This document shows positions 16,720 through 26,552 of a stretch of 54,649 nt of DNA, piece by piece. Numbering within the stretch: the first letter of the stretch is position 1; each line of letters starts with the position of its first letter. Source of the DNA: Methylococcaceae bacterium (lineage in GTDB: Bacteria > Pseudomonadota > Gammaproteobacteria > Methylococcales > Methylomonadaceae); the NCBI GenBank assembly GCA_030693065.1, contig JAUYBL010000016.1, positions 1 through 54,649 of the forward strand, given 5' to 3'. A program made the translations under genes and the position numbers. The notes below the pieces were generated by a model. It saw nothing but the letters and a program-made list of their open reading frames with translations. It had not been told where the DNA came from and ran no database searches.

Positions 16720-17469
16720 CTAAGCGTGTTTAGTATATAAGTCCCATAAGCCCAAGGCGCTCACAATTATCAGTCCTCCGCCAATCCAACGTTTAAAAAG
16801 CAAATCATTGCGCATGATTGCCGTGTGCGCTTTTAAACCCAGAATGTGACCTATGGCGGCAATCGGTAGAAGTGTTAGCGCCGTTAGAAAATGCAGGTCA
16901 ACCGATAGCGCAATAAATGTGGTCATTTTGATGCTGACAAGAATGAACCATAGTACAAACAGGGTGTCGCGCAATTTGCTATGGCTGACGTGTCGCATGT
17001 ACACAGCGACCATCAATGGTGCTCCAGATAAGGAAATACCGGCAATGTAGCCGCCTAAAATGAGCAGTATTCTGTCTACCCAGGCATGATGGCTTTGAAT
17101 GCCCCGGTTGAGCAGCCAGATAAAGCCGTAGAACAAGGTCACTGAATAAATAAAGCTATTCAGCCATAACAGCGGCAGACTCACGAGTCCGAATACGCCA
17201 ATCACAGCGGGCGGAATTATATAGATTGACGACTTTCGCAAATACTGCCAATCAACATTATGTAAGCGGTTAAGCAGTGTTAAGCCGGAAAAAAACAGTA
17301 AATGTGCCCCGATGATAGGCAGCCACAACAGAGGGTTATTCTGTACAAATAGCATTAATGGTAATCCTAATGCCGCACCGCCAAAGCCAAGTCCGGTTCG
17401 TACAAAGCCGGTCCAAACGAAAACCAATGCAATAGAGAGCATTTGGTAAGAAGAAAAATCCAGTAACAT
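16720..17469 (-). CDS. TauE/SafE-family membrane permease
   Basis: 249 residues, about eight membrane segments. The N-terminal GFVRTGLGFGGAALGLPLML is the typical first repeat of the TauE/SafE (sulfite exporter-like) family, and GGYIAGISLSGAPLMVAVYM near residue 140 is the second. Family members move sulfite, sulfoacetate or other small anions across the inner membrane; the substrate is not predictable here. ATG 17469 has no strong Shine-Dalgarno. It is flanked by unrelated minus-strand genes with gaps above 100 bp. Confidence 0.88.
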   Translation of the reverse strand: MLLDFSSYQMLSIALVFVWTGFVRTGLGFGGAALGLPLMLFVQNNPLLWLPIIGAHLLFFSGLTLLNRLHNVDWQYLRKSSIYIIPPAVIGVFGLVSLPLLWLNSFIYSVTLFYGFIWLLNRGIQSHHAWVDRILLILGGYIAGISLSGAPLMVAVYMRHVSHSKLRDTLFVLWFILVSIKMTTFIALSVDLHFLTALTLLPIAAIGHILGLKAHTAIMRNDLLFKRWIGGGLIIVSALGLWDLYTKHA

Positions 17470-17586
17470 GATTTAAAAATAGATTGCTTTTTAGTTGCCG
17501 TTTCGGCAGGTGGTCTGTTTATGAATCATGCCCATTTTATTAAAAATGCGTGAGATATTTGAAATATTGCTGATGTTGAATTGGTT

Positions 17587-18498
17587 TTAAATGCCGAAGA
17601 AAAGATAGCCTGCAATTGCTGTGCTTCCTATGCCGACAATTTTGATTTTATCTAATAAAGACTGCTGGCTCCAGTAATAAAGGCAGCTGGCTTTTTTGCG
17701 AGACCAGTATAAAAGTTGGTGAGTGCTTAATCGTACACAAGCGTTTGAGGCTATTCGGACCAAAAATAAAGCGACTATAAGTTCGATGGCAGAGGATACA
17801 TAAAATGCGATAACCTGAGTTTCGTGGGTGTTGGTATGAAATAAATGCTCAACGATATGGTCAAGATTCATTTCAAAGTATTCGATTGCTACATTTATGA
17901 TGTGCCAAAAAAACTCTAACACATTATGTCCAGTCTCTATTAAAAGCGCCAACGCCTGATCAGGTAAAGTTATTAAGGCCATGCTAAAAGCGACTATCAA
18001 TCCCTTGACAATGAGCTGTTGTTTTTTTCTTCTACTGACATGCTTGTTAATTAATTGGCTATCATCTGCGCTCAGGTTAACAAACTGAGCACCAATTGAA
18101 TAAGGATAGCGATTGCTTTCATAAGGATTGCTGGGTTTGCAATACACCACTTTGCAGTAGGTCATCACAGTTGTCATGCTCGATAGCAAAAGTATCCTGA
18201 GCATTAAGTAGTCGCCGCTTTTCAATTCGTCCTGACAGGTGAAAGCGATGCCGCTGGTGCTTATATTGACATTGAGCGTGTCGTTTTCTCGACTTTGTGA
18301 AAACGGAAATAAAAGTTCATTTTTAATGCGGTCTGCCGGTTGAGATCGGGCAAAGTCATTGAGAATGGTATCGAAGACGGGTTGCGTTTCAGTTAACGGA
18401 CTAAGGGAATTTTTTTGGTAAAAAAGGTTTACCTGTTCATAGACTCGCAAAGCAACTCTACGATTTGATTTGTTGTCGCTTCCGTTGATGGTACTCAT
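17587..18498 (-). CDS. PilZ domain protein with C-terminal membrane region
   Basis: 303 residues. The N-terminal half carries the two c-di-GMP binding elements of PilZ domains: an Arg-rich RRVALR at about residue 13 and NISTSGIAF at about residue 78, where the canonical D/NxSxxG is present. The C-terminal half, after a basic stop-transfer-like RRKKQQ near residue 158, has several hydrophobic stretches (IVAFSMALITLP, then FYVSSAIELIVALFLV, then IKIVGIGSTAIAGYLFF at the very end), so it is probably an inner-membrane effector. It would respond to the cyclases in this window among others. Target unknown. Confidence 0.75.
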   Translation of the reverse strand: MSTINGSDNKSNRRVALRVYEQVNLFYQKNSLSPLTETQPVFDTILNDFARSQPADRIKNELLFPFSQSRENDTLNVNISTSGIAFTCQDELKSGDYLMLRILLLSSMTTVMTYCKVVYCKPSNPYESNRYPYSIGAQFVNLSADDSQLINKHVSRRKKQQLIVKGLIVAFSMALITLPDQALALLIETGHNVLEFFWHIINVAIEYFEMNLDHIVEHLFHTNTHETQVIAFYVSSAIELIVALFLVRIASNACVRLSTHQLLYWSRKKASCLYYWSQQSLLDKIKIVGIGSTAIAGYLFFGI

Positions 18499-18650
18499 GA
18501 AAATCCTAAAATCCCGCGTTGTTAAACGCTATCAGGCGATGCTGAAGGGGCTAAATTGTTAATCAAGGGGTACGAAGAAAACCGATATATGGAAAGAATA
18601 AAGTGCGGGTAATATTTGACTCATTGCCCGCAAAAATTCTTTAGTTTGAC

Positions 18651-20594
18651 TTATTCGCTATGCTGATCTGCGTAAGATTCTAGTTGCATGTCTTTGATCA
18701 TTATCAATAATTCTTCGCGTTGGCGTTTTAATGGGCCTATATCCGCTTCAAGTGTGGCTATATTTTCTGCAACACTGCCTTTTGACTCATTAATTTTTCT
18801 TAATAATTGCAAACGGCCTTCGATTTGGCGTTTGTGGTCTTTCAGTTGGTGCATGAGCGGTGTTAATACGCTGTTGCTCCAAGTTGTTGCGTCGGCGTGG
18901 GCTTGTCTTAAGACATTTCTAGCTTTGGCGATTAAGGTACTATAGAGCTTGTTGATGACAATGCTTTGCTCGGTTAGCGTAGTTCTGCTGCTGGTACGAA
19001 ACGCCTCGCCTTCTTCAAAAATTTGTTCAAGTTCAAATTGATATTGCTTTATAGAGAACAGTTGCGGCTCAATTTCTTTAAAGCCGTATTCATCTTTGAA
19101 CTTTTTGTGGATAGCTTTGACCAAACGGCGTGTTTCGTTAGTAATGTCGACCGAGTCTTGCAGTAAATCACGCAACTCATCGAACAATTTACGTATGGCT
19201 TGTTTCATGCCATATGTCGTTAAGCTTTTTTCCATTTCATGCTTACTGTTTTTGATCACAGTATCGATTTTTTCTTTGCCGAAAGAATCCACCAGCATTT
19301 TTGCTTGAACAGTAAATACACGACGACTGGCTTGGAAATTTTCGATGTTGGCCATATACACGCCTTGGCGGTCACGGGTTTCCGCCAACAGTTTGCCGGT
19401 CATATCCTGATTTTGAAAATCTATTTTCTTGAATTCTTCCAGCTGATTGTGGGCATTTGCCAGTGCTGTGGTGGTGAGGTTTGACGACTCATTAATCAAG
19501 AAGCCTAAGTCACGCACGATAGTAGACATCAGTATCTCGCGACGCTGTTTTAAGATGTCATTGGCAAGATAGTCTTCTAGTCCGGCTAAGCGGCTTTTTT
19601 CAAGTAGCGGGGCATCCGATTTTACTTTAGCTAATAAGGCTTGTTTGGCGGAAACAGGAAATATCGCGGATTCGTCAATTTTTAGGGTGGCAGCTGATGT
19701 TTTAATTTGTGACAGAATCGCGGCTTCGTAACCATTTTCACCTGCTAAGTCATCCCACATAGCGTCGATTTTGTTCATTACCACTGCAAGGCCTTGCTTA
19801 TTACCGCCGCGGGCGCTGCTGACATGGTTGCGCCACATTTCCAGATCGCTTTTAGTAACACCGGTATCGGCTGCCAGTACGAAGACAATTGCCTGGGCAC
19901 TGGGGAGCATACTTAATGTTAATTCAGGCTCTGTACCCAGTGCATTCAGTCCTGGCGTGTCAAGAATCGCCAGGCCTTCTTTTAGCAAAGGATGTGGAAA
20001 GCTGATTAGAGCGTGGCGCCAGCAGGGGATTTCAACTTTAGCTGGATTGATAATGCCTTGCTCGGCTGCTTCGCGCTCATTCCAAAGTCCTAATTTGATG
20101 GCAACTTCACGGTCGACTTGTTTAGTGGCAATCAGTTCTTTGAACGCTTCTTGCATTTGCGTGGGCGAAGTACAGTCCAGCTCAATTTGTGTCCAGCGAT
20201 TGGGATGCTGTTTTAGTTCAGTTAAAGAAATATCTTCAAGTCGACTTTCGATATTTAATAGTCTGATATAGCTGCCTCCCGCTTCGTCATAATAAAGCTC
20301 AGTAGGCGACATCGTGGTGCGGCCGGGCGAAGAGGGCAGTAAACGTAGTCCCGTTTCAGCGAAAAACAAAGCATTGATCAGCTCAGTTTTTCCTCGCGAA
20401 AATTCGGCAACAAAAGCAAGTGTAATACGGTCAGCTTTTAAGCCTTGAAGAATGTTTAGAATGGTATTGGTGCTATGGGTATCATTCATACCATAGCGGC
20501 TGCGCCATTGCAGATACATTTCTATTGCCTGTATCAGGTGCGTACGCCACAGCGAATATTCATGCATTTGCTGTTTAAATTCCAGATTCCTCAT
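18651..20594 (-). CDS. dynamin-family GTPase
   Basis: 647 residues, soluble. GTPase motifs in order: G1 AEFSRGKTELIN near residue 63, G2 region SSPGRTTMSPTEL near 85, G3 LDTPGLNAL near 220, G4 NKID near 272. The C-terminal half (about 370-640) is helical with coiled-coil character and ends in an acidic, charged tail. Bacterial dynamin-like proteins bind and remodel membranes or take part in stress and phage defence; the specific role is unknown. It has a normal length for a single-copy bacterial family member and no obvious partner gene. Flanked upstream by pyrE on the same strand (112 bp gap). Confidence 0.9.
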   Translation of the reverse strand: MRNLEFKQQMHEYSLWRTHLIQAIEMYLQWRSRYGMNDTHSTNTILNILQGLKADRITLAFVAEFSRGKTELINALFFAETGLRLLPSSPGRTTMSPTELYYDEAGGSYIRLLNIESRLEDISLTELKQHPNRWTQIELDCTSPTQMQEAFKELIATKQVDREVAIKLGLWNEREAAEQGIINPAKVEIPCWRHALISFPHPLLKEGLAILDTPGLNALGTEPELTLSMLPSAQAIVFVLAADTGVTKSDLEMWRNHVSSARGGNKQGLAVVMNKIDAMWDDLAGENGYEAAILSQIKTSAATLKIDESAIFPVSAKQALLAKVKSDAPLLEKSRLAGLEDYLANDILKQRREILMSTIVRDLGFLINESSNLTTTALANAHNQLEEFKKIDFQNQDMTGKLLAETRDRQGVYMANIENFQASRRVFTVQAKMLVDSFGKEKIDTVIKNSKHEMEKSLTTYGMKQAIRKLFDELRDLLQDSVDITNETRRLVKAIHKKFKDEYGFKEIEPQLFSIKQYQFELEQIFEEGEAFRTSSRTTLTEQSIVINKLYSTLIAKARNVLRQAHADATTWSNSVLTPLMHQLKDHKRQIEGRLQLLRKINESKGSVAENIATLEADIGPLKRQREELLIMIKDMQLESYADQHSE

Positions 20595-20706
20595 GGCAAG
20601 CCTTCTGTTACTAACACGTTTTTGTAAGGGGTGGATTGTCCGGTGAACGGCGCTTTCCGCAAGTGTAGCTTATATCTTGAGAACGGGTAGCGATGCCAAC
20701 TTAAAT

Positions 20707-21351
20707 TTAACTATTCTGAATTCCGTAAAGATGTTGGTATTCGAGTATCGTTGCAACGTGCTCGCTGTTATTTGCCGTCAGATAATCGATGATATTTTTA
20801 AGATTAATAATGGAGACTACGGGCATGGAGAATTGCTGGCTGACTTCCTGAATGGCGGAAATATTGTTTTGGCCTTTTTCTTGTCTGTCCAATGCAATCA
20901 ATACGCCTGTTGGCGTTGCCTGGGCTTGTTTGATGATGTCCACCGATTCTCTTACTGAGGTTCCGGCGGTGATCACATCGTCCAAAATCAACACCTTGCC
21001 ATGTAAGGGGGCGCCGACCAAATGGCCGCCTTCGCCGTGATCTTTAGCCTCTTTGCGATTGAAGGCAAAAGGAATGTCACTGTTAGTAAGTTGCGCGTAA
21101 GCAATGGCTGTGGTGCTGACCAAGGGGATGCCTTTATATGCAGGACCATAAAGCACATCTGGGTTAATGCCGGAGTGCAGCAGCGCTTGAGCATAAAACT
21201 GACCTAACTTGCCTAGTTGTGCGCCGGTATTAAATAAACCGGTATTAAAAAAATAAGGACTGGTACGGCCCGACTTTAATTGGAATTGGCCAAATTTTAA
21301 TACGCCACACGTTAATGCATAGGCGATAAAGTCTTTTTGATAATCAAGCAT
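20707..21351 (-). CDS. pyrE: orotate phosphoribosyltransferase
   Basis: 214 residues, normal length. The enzyme makes orotidine 5'-phosphate from orotate and PRPP in pyrimidine synthesis. The N-terminal FGQFQLKSGRTSPYFFN, the GPAYKGIPL loop near residue 70, FNRKEAKDHGEGG near residue 97 and the PRPP-binding VLILDDVITAGTSVRE near residue 120 are all intact. It is followed downstream by the dynamin-family gene and preceded by hemW, 36 bp away on the same strand. Confidence 0.97.
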   Translation of the reverse strand: MLDYQKDFIAYALTCGVLKFGQFQLKSGRTSPYFFNTGLFNTGAQLGKLGQFYAQALLHSGINPDVLYGPAYKGIPLVSTTAIAYAQLTNSDIPFAFNRKEAKDHGEGGHLVGAPLHGKVLILDDVITAGTSVRESVDIIKQAQATPTGVLIALDRQEKGQNNISAIQEVSQQFSMPVVSIINLKNIIDYLTANNSEHVATILEYQHLYGIQNS

Positions 21352-21387
21352 GATGGTCCGTGTTGGGTTTGTGGAAAAAGAGACGGG

Positions 21388-22521
21388 TTAAATAACGAAT
21401 TTTTGCAAAATATCATCTAAAAAATTCCAACCCTGTTCTGAGCAATAATAATGATTGTTTTGCTGAACAAGCAACCCTTGTCTAACGCAGGCGGTTAAAG
21501 CCGGTTCAAGCGTGGTGGCTTCTAGTCCAGAACTGGCTTGGTAGGTTGCTAATGAAAATCCGCTTTTAAGACGCAGATGATTCATCATAAATTCCAACGG
21601 CAGGTCCAATGTCGAAATTGTTTCGGCGCCAGCGAGTTTGTCTATCGCGTTTAAATACTGTTCGGGGCTGCGCGCTTTATGGGTTCGAACTATTTGGCCC
21701 GGTAATCCCATCGATATTTTACCGTGAGCTCCGGCACCAATACCTAAGTAATCGCCAAATTGCCAATAGTTAAGATTGTGTCGACATTGTCGCCCCGGCT
21801 GGCTATAGGCCGAGACCTCATATTGTTGATAGTCATGCTCGGCCAGCAATTGTTGACAGGCTTTTTGCGTAGCAAAAATACTTTCATCATTGGGTAACTT
21901 GGGTGGAAACTTATGGAAATAAGTATTGGGTTCCAGCGTTAACTGATAAAACGAAATATGCGTAGGATTTAAGTTTATTGCCGTAGCTATATCAGTAAGG
22001 CTATCGTCAGGCCTTGCGCCTGGCAGGCCGAACATTAGGTCCAGATTGAAATTCTCAAAGCCTGCCTGGTGAGCTATCTCTCCAGCTAATAACGCTTCTT
22101 TTCCTGAATGAACTCTGCCTAGATTTTTTAAAAGCGCATCTTTAAAGCTTTGTATGCCGATGGATAACCGGTTAAACCCTAATGACCGGAATTCGGCAAA
22201 TTTTTGGCTTTCAAAGGTGCCGGGATTAGCTTCAAGGGTGATTTCCAGCCCGTCTTCAAGCGTAACTTGCTGTGCTATGCCGGTTAATAAACGCTCAAAA
22301 GATTCAGGAGAAAACAGGCTGGGAGTGCCGCCGCCAATAAAAATACTGCTGATGGGACGAGTGATTTGATAGCGTTGCACGTCACAGGCTAAGTCTTCAA
22401 GCAACGCATCAATGTAAGCTGACTCAGGGGTATCAGATTTGACGGCGTGCGAATTAAAATCGCAATAGGGACATTTTTTAATACACCAAGGAATGTGTAT
22501 ATATAAGCTGAGTGGTGGCAA
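21388..22521 (-). CDS. hemW: HemW, radical SAM heme chaperone
   Basis: 377 residues. The radical SAM cluster motif is PWCIKKCPYCDFNSH (Cys13, 17, 20), followed by FIGGGTPSLF near residue 64 and TLEANPGTFE near residue 97, with GIQSFKDALLKNLGR near residue 121 and the HemW C-terminal domain. HemW was long called an oxygen-independent coproporphyrinogen oxidase but acts as a heme chaperone in the cytoplasm. The likely start is unusual: no ATG is available, so the frame begins at TTG (22521) or at CTG nine bases upstream. It is divergent from the response-regulator gene, sharing 58 bp. Confidence 0.92.
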   Translation of the reverse strand: MPPLSLYIHIPWCIKKCPYCDFNSHAVKSDTPESAYIDALLEDLACDVQRYQITRPISSIFIGGGTPSLFSPESFERLLTGIAQQVTLEDGLEITLEANPGTFESQKFAEFRSLGFNRLSIGIQSFKDALLKNLGRVHSGKEALLAGEIAHQAGFENFNLDLMFGLPGARPDDSLTDIATAINLNPTHISFYQLTLEPNTYFHKFPPKLPNDESIFATQKACQQLLAEHDYQQYEVSAYSQPGRQCRHNLNYWQFGDYLGIGAGAHGKISMGLPGQIVRTHKARSPEQYLNAIDKLAGAETISTLDLPLEFMMNHLRLKSGFSLATYQASSGLEATTLEPALTACVRQGLLVQQNNHYYCSEQGWNFLDDILQKFVI

Positions 22522-22579
22522 GGTATTCAGATATTAGGTTTAGAATAAGCCAGAGTTTAACACTTTGGATTGAGAGTTT

Positions 22580-23248
22580 ATGCGACTTTTACTGGTTGAA
22601 GACGACGAAATACTGGGCGATGGTTTAGTCGAAGGTTTAAAAATGGAAGGCTATGCGGTTGATTGGCTGACTAATGGCAAGCTTGCTGACGAAGCCTTAA
22701 AAATTAACGCCTACGAATTGGTGGTGCTGGATCTTAATCTGCCGGATATGGATGGCCTGGAGATTTTGCGCGCCTTAAGATCACGCAAAGATGAAACGCC
22801 GGTGCTGGTATTAACCGCCAGGGATACGGTGCCGGATCGTATTGTCGGACTGGATAGTGGCGCCGACGATTTTGTTATTAAACCGTTTGATCTTAGCGAA
22901 GTGTGTGCCCGATTAAGAGCGCTGGCCAGAAGAAATGAAGGTAGAAGCGCGCCAACACTGGAGTATAAAGGCATCATTCTTGATCCCGCCTCGCATCAAG
23001 TCACTTGGAATGATGAAAAGGTAGAATTGTCGCAAAAAGAATTCGAAATCCTCAGTTTTTTAATGAGCAATATCGGCAAAGTCATTTCGCGCGCCAGATT
23101 GGAAGAAAGCTTGTATTCGTGGGATTCCGATGTCGAAAGTAATACTGTCGAGGTGCATATTCATCATTTAAGAAAAAAACTCGATCCTGCCATTATTCGC
23201 ACGGTCAGAGGCGTGGGTTACATCATCGATAGCGAAGACGAGCAATGA
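22580..23248 (+). CDS. OmpR/QseB-family response regulator
   Basis: 222 residues. Receiver domain (about 1-115): acidic pocket VEDDEIL, phospho-acceptor Asp51 in VLDLNLPDMDG, and KPFD near residue 102. A winged-helix DNA-binding domain (about 128-220) ends VEVHIHHLRKKL and TVRGVGYI. It is closest to the QseB/PmrA group. The stop overlaps the start of the histidine kinase (ATGA), so the two are translationally coupled. GAGAG precedes the ATG. The signal and regulon cannot be read from the sequence. Confidence 0.95.
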   Translation: MRLLLVEDDEILGDGLVEGLKMEGYAVDWLTNGKLADEALKINAYELVVLDLNLPDMDGLEILRALRSRKDETPVLVLTARDTVPDRIVGLDSGADDFVIKPFDLSEVCARLRALARRNEGRSAPTLEYKGIILDPASHQVTWNDEKVELSQKEFEILSFLMSNIGKVISRARLEESLYSWDSDVESNTVEVHIHHLRKKLDPAIIRTVRGVGYIIDSEDEQ

Positions 23249-24849
23249 ATTATTCCCTACGGCAATTATTGCTGGTTAGTTTGCTATCAGCTTCCATGTT
23301 GATTTGGGGGATTGCCGCTTATATCAGTTACAAAGGCATCCGCGATGAAGTGGCTGGGCTGTTTGATGCTGAGCTGGCGCAGTCGGCAAAAGTGCTGCAT
23401 GCCTTGGTAGAAAGCTTAGTGCGTGAGGGCGGACTTTCCAAGCATTGGGCGCAAGCGCAAACGGACAGCTATTCCTTGGGTAGAAAAAGCCAGCGTAAAG
23501 GTGCGTTTCAACAATGGGCCAAAGAGGCCGACTTATTACAGCGGGTAGAATCTCAAACCTCTATTCCGGTATCAGGCCTTAGTCGCACCAATATCGATGA
23601 GGAGTTGTGGCGAGATGCTTTTGAAGGTTTGCTGGATGCCAATAGCTTCGGTCATAAATACGAAAGAAAAATCGCTTTTCAGTTATGGTCAAAAACCGAT
23701 GGTTTATTACTGCGTTCCGATAGCGCGCCGACTTTTGCTTTTTCTTCTGCCGATCACGGCTTTAGCGAAACCAACATTGATCATACCTTGTGGCATGTTT
23801 ACAGCATCTCCAGTTCCAATGACGAGTATGTGATTCATGTTGGACAACAGGAGCAAATTCGCGGCGAATTGACGGATGAAATTTCGACCCAATTGATTAA
23901 ACAATTTTTAATCGGTTTGCCGTTCTTGGGGGTGGTGATTTGGTTGATTGTCGGGCAGGCACTTAAACCGCTTAATAGATTGGAAAGATCATTATCCAAG
24001 CGTGAAGCCAGTTACCTGAAGCCGTTATCCAGCAAAAAGCTGCCAAAAGAAATTGTGCCGGTCGTTAATGAAATCAATAATTTGTTTGCGCAATTGGAAC
24101 AGGCCTTTGAAGATGAGCGCCGATTTACTGCGGATGCTTCCCATGAGTTAAGAACGCCATTGGCAGGACTGCTAACACAAGCGCAAGTGGCGATGCGAAC
24201 TCAGGATGAAGTCGTGCGAAATCAGGCACTAAAAAGAATCGAGCAAGCGGTCAAACGCATGAGCTACATGGTGCAGCAGTTACTGACGTTTTCGCGCATT
24301 GATTCCAATACCGAGTTTTTAGCCAAAGACGTCACCTTGTTAAGTCGTGAAGTAGTGCAGGTGATTACCGAGTTGGATCCTGAAGCGCATAAAAAGCGCA
24401 TTCTTATCGAATTTGAAGAAGACAATGTGGCGCCGATTATCGCGAACACCTTGCTGATCAACATCTTGATTAGAAATATCATCGACAATGCCATTAAATA
24501 CACGCCGGCGTATGGCACCATTAAAGTCAGCGTGACGGGCAATAACGAGCAGGTAGGGTTTTGTGTTGAAGATTCAGGCCCCGGCATTCCGCCGGAGCAA
24601 TATGAGCAGTCTTTAAAGCGCTTTCACCGCTGCGTTGAAACTGCCAATAAGGCCCAGGGTACGGGTCTTGGTTTTTCTATTGTCGAGCGTATCGTTGGCA
24701 TTCATGGCGCTGAGTTAACACTGGGTGAATCTGAATTCGGCGGCTTGAAAGTAACGGTGATCTTTCCGTTACCTAAACGGGCGGTGGTAAAAAAACGCTT
24801 AGGATCCTTAAGTTTTTTTACCATCCGTAAGAGCGGTGAAGAGGATTAA
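23245..24849 (+). CDS. QseC-like sensor histidine kinase with duplicated sensor repeat
   Basis: 534 residues: N-terminal membrane helix at about 9-28, periplasmic sensor about 30-220, second helix about 221-240, HAMP-like linker, H-box FTADASHELRTPLAGL (His300), N box IRNIIDNAIKYTP, G1 VEDSGPGIPP and G2 GTGLGFSI near 475. The sensor belongs to the 2CSK_N-type region of QseC-like kinases. Unusually it contains two copies of a roughly 50-residue unit: 79-126 (GRKSQRKGAFQQWAK... RTNIDEELWRD) and 136-187 (GHKYERKIAFQLWSK... ETNIDHTLWHV). The second copy is closer to the family pattern (DGLLLRSDSAP). The family normally has one unit. Confidence 0.92.
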   Translation: MNYSLRQLLLVSLLSASMLIWGIAAYISYKGIRDEVAGLFDAELAQSAKVLHALVESLVREGGLSKHWAQAQTDSYSLGRKSQRKGAFQQWAKEADLLQRVESQTSIPVSGLSRTNIDEELWRDAFEGLLDANSFGHKYERKIAFQLWSKTDGLLLRSDSAPTFAFSSADHGFSETNIDHTLWHVYSISSSNDEYVIHVGQQEQIRGELTDEISTQLIKQFLIGLPFLGVVIWLIVGQALKPLNRLERSLSKREASYLKPLSSKKLPKEIVPVVNEINNLFAQLEQAFEDERRFTADASHELRTPLAGLLTQAQVAMRTQDEVVRNQALKRIEQAVKRMSYMVQQLLTFSRIDSNTEFLAKDVTLLSREVVQVITELDPEAHKKRILIEFEEDNVAPIIANTLLINILIRNIIDNAIKYTPAYGTIKVSVTGNNEQVGFCVEDSGPGIPPEQYEQSLKRFHRCVETANKAQGTGLGFSIVERIVGIHGAELTLGESEFGGLKVTVIFPLPKRAVVKKRLGSLSFFTIRKSGEED

Positions 24850-25710
24850 TTAGTTCGATGGTTCATCAATGACCGGATTACTCAGCGTACCAAGCCCTGC
24901 AATTTCAATACGCACCGTTTGCCCGGTTTTCAGATAACCGCGCGGTTTCATTTTTACCCCAACTCCGCTGGGTGTGCCCGTGCTTATTACATCGCCGGGT
25001 TCCAGTGTCATGGCTTGCGATAAATAAGCAATCAACTCATAGCAATTAAAAATCATGTGCTGGGTATTAGAATCTTGACGTTTTTCCTCATCAACCCAGG
25101 TTTTTAAATCCAGATTATGCGGATCGCTGATTTCATCAGCTGTCACCAGCCACGGTCCCATTGGGCCATGCGTGTCGAACGATTTGCCTATAGTCCAGGT
25201 CGGCGTGCGGAATTGCCAATCGCGCACGGTGACATCGTTAACAATCGTAAAGCCTGCAATAACTGCATGCGCTTGCTCGACTGGCACATGCTTGCAGCGT
25301 TTGCCAATAACAAAAGCCAGTTCACCTTCATAATCCAATTTATCTGAGACGTTGGGCAGCTGAATAGCTTCGCCATCGCCAATCACGCAACTGCTTTGTT
25401 TGGTAAAAAAAGTAGGGTACTCAGGTTTTTCAAGGCCGGTTTCGTCGATATGGTCTGCGTAATTTAAGCCAACGCCTAAGAATTTTCCGGGGCGTGGTAC
25501 TGGCGCCTGTAGTTTGACATCCTGCAAGGCAATGCGATGTTCACCGCTATCTATTTGCTGTTGCATAGCGACCAAAGCCGCTGTGCCCGCACTTAAAAAT
25601 GCAATCATATTGGTTGGAATTAACCCGTTGTTTTTGCTGTCAACGACATGATTGCCAATAACCGCACCAACGCGGGTTTCGTTATTGTGGGTGAAGGTCA
25701 CCAGTTTCAT
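24850..25710 (-). CDS. fumarylacetoacetate hydrolase-family enzyme
   Basis: 286 residues. Family core: [17 protein letters not shown] near residue 75, where the metal-binding site begins, [11 protein letters not shown] near 108, [13 protein letters not shown] near 127, [11 protein letters not shown] near 155 and STGTPSGVG near 248. The metal-ligand acidic residues (E-x-E in YEGELA and the Asp in NDVT) are intact. Members include acylpyruvases, 2-hydroxyhepta-2,4-diene-dioate isomerases and fumarylpyruvate hydrolases; the exact substrate is undecided. AGGAAAT precedes the ATG. Convergent with the sensor kinase (no gap) and divergent from rpe. Confidence 0.9.
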   Translation of the reverse strand: MKLVTFTHNNETRVGAVIGNHVVDSKNNGLIPTNMIAFLSAGTAALVAMQQQIDSGEHRIALQDVKLQAPVPRPGKFLGVGLNYADHIDETGLEKPEYPTFFTKQSSCVIGDGEAIQLPNVSDKLDYEGELAFVIGKRCKHVPVEQAHAVIAGFTIVNDVTVRDWQFRTPTWTIGKSFDTHGPMGPWLVTADEISDPHNLDLKTWVDEEKRQDSNTQHMIFNCYELIAYLSQAMTLEPGDVISTGTPSGVGVKMKPRGYLKTGQTVRIEIAGLGTLSNPVIDEPSN

Positions 25711-25779
25711 TTAAGTTATTTCCTGCATGATGTTATAAATGGCTATTGTAAACGCAACAGCCAGCGGGTTAAAAAAAGA

Positions 25780-25785
25780 TATAAT
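25780..25785 (+). promoter_or_regulatory. candidate -10 (TATAAT) of rpe
   Basis: A perfect TATAAT lies 31 bases before the rpe ATG within an otherwise A-rich run. No well-spaced -35 is seen, so confidence is moderate. Confidence 0.5.
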
Positions 25786-25815
25786 GCCCGCCTTTTTACT
25801 ACAGAGGACAAGAAA

Positions 25816-26487
25816 ATGACTGAAAACTGGATTGCTCCTTCCATTTTATCCGCTAACTTTGCAAAACTGGGCGAAGAAGTCGACAACGTTTTGAAAGCCG
25901 GTGCTGACGTTGTGCATTTTGACGTAATGGATAACCATTTTGTGCCTAACCTGACCATCGGTCCGTTGGTTTGTGAAGCCTTAAGAAAACATGGCGTAAC
26001 GGCTCCGATTGATGTGCATTTGATGGTAGAGCCGGTTGATCGCCTTATTCCAGATTTTGCTAAGGCTGGTGCCAGCATCATTACTTTCCACCCTGAAGCA
26101 TCGGTGCATATCGACCGCACGCTGCAGTTGATTAAAGACAATGGCTGTAAAGCAGGCTTGGTATTCAATCCAGGCACGCCATTACATTATCTGGATCATG
26201 TGCTGGATAAGCTGGACATTATTTTATTAATGTCTGTAAACCCTGGTTTTGGCGGTCAATCATTTATTTCATCAGCATTGGATAAATTACGCCAAGTTAG
26301 AAAAATTATTGATGACAGTGGTTTCGATATTCGTTTGGAAATTGATGGCGGCGTAAAAACCGACAATATCCGCGAAATTAAAGCGGCTGGTGCCGATACA
26401 TTTGTTGCTGGCTCAGCCATTTTTAGTCAGCCGGATTACAAGAAAGTCATCGACGAAATGCGTGCTGAGCTGGCCAAAGCAGTTTAA
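25816..26487 (+). CDS. rpe: ribulose-phosphate 3-epimerase
   Basis: 223 residues from ATG 25816, giving the standard N-terminus [20 protein letters not shown]; a longer open frame upstream is not homologous. Signatures: [14 protein letters not shown] near residue 35, DVHLMVEP near 68, [14 protein letters not shown] near 140 and [11 protein letters not shown] near 175, containing the metal-binding His and Asp residues. It interconverts ribulose 5-phosphate and xylulose 5-phosphate, needed for the pentose phosphate pathway and, in a ribulose-monophosphate methylotroph, for formaldehyde-acceptor regeneration. A 9-bp hairpin follows ten bases after the stop. Confidence 0.97.
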   Translation: MTENWIAPSILSANFAKLGEEVDNVLKAGADVVHFDVMDNHFVPNLTIGPLVCEALRKHGVTAPIDVHLMVEPVDRLIPDFAKAGASIITFHPEASVHIDRTLQLIKDNGCKAGLVFNPGTPLHYLDHVLDKLDIILLMSVNPGFGGQSFISSALDKLRQVRKIIDDSGFDIRLEIDGGVKTDNIREIKAAGADTFVAGSAIFSQPDYKKVIDEMRAELAKAV

Positions 26488-26497
26488 TCATATTCAG

Positions 26498-26525
26498 CTG
26501 GTTGGGCTTTAATAAACCCAACCAG
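26498..26525. terminator. hairpin after rpe
   Basis: CTGGTTGGG at 26498-26506 is perfectly inverted at 26517-26525, with a 10-nt AT-rich loop. No T run follows. It separates rpe from the vapBC pair and overlaps the region where their promoter must lie. Confidence 0.6.
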
Positions 26526-26552
26526 ATTACTGAAATTCCTGGAGAGCGAGTC

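Noticed and set aside
19771-20271. 166-codon plus-strand frame inside the dynamin gene
   Set aside because: Lies entirely opposite the well-supported GTPase gene; a shadow.
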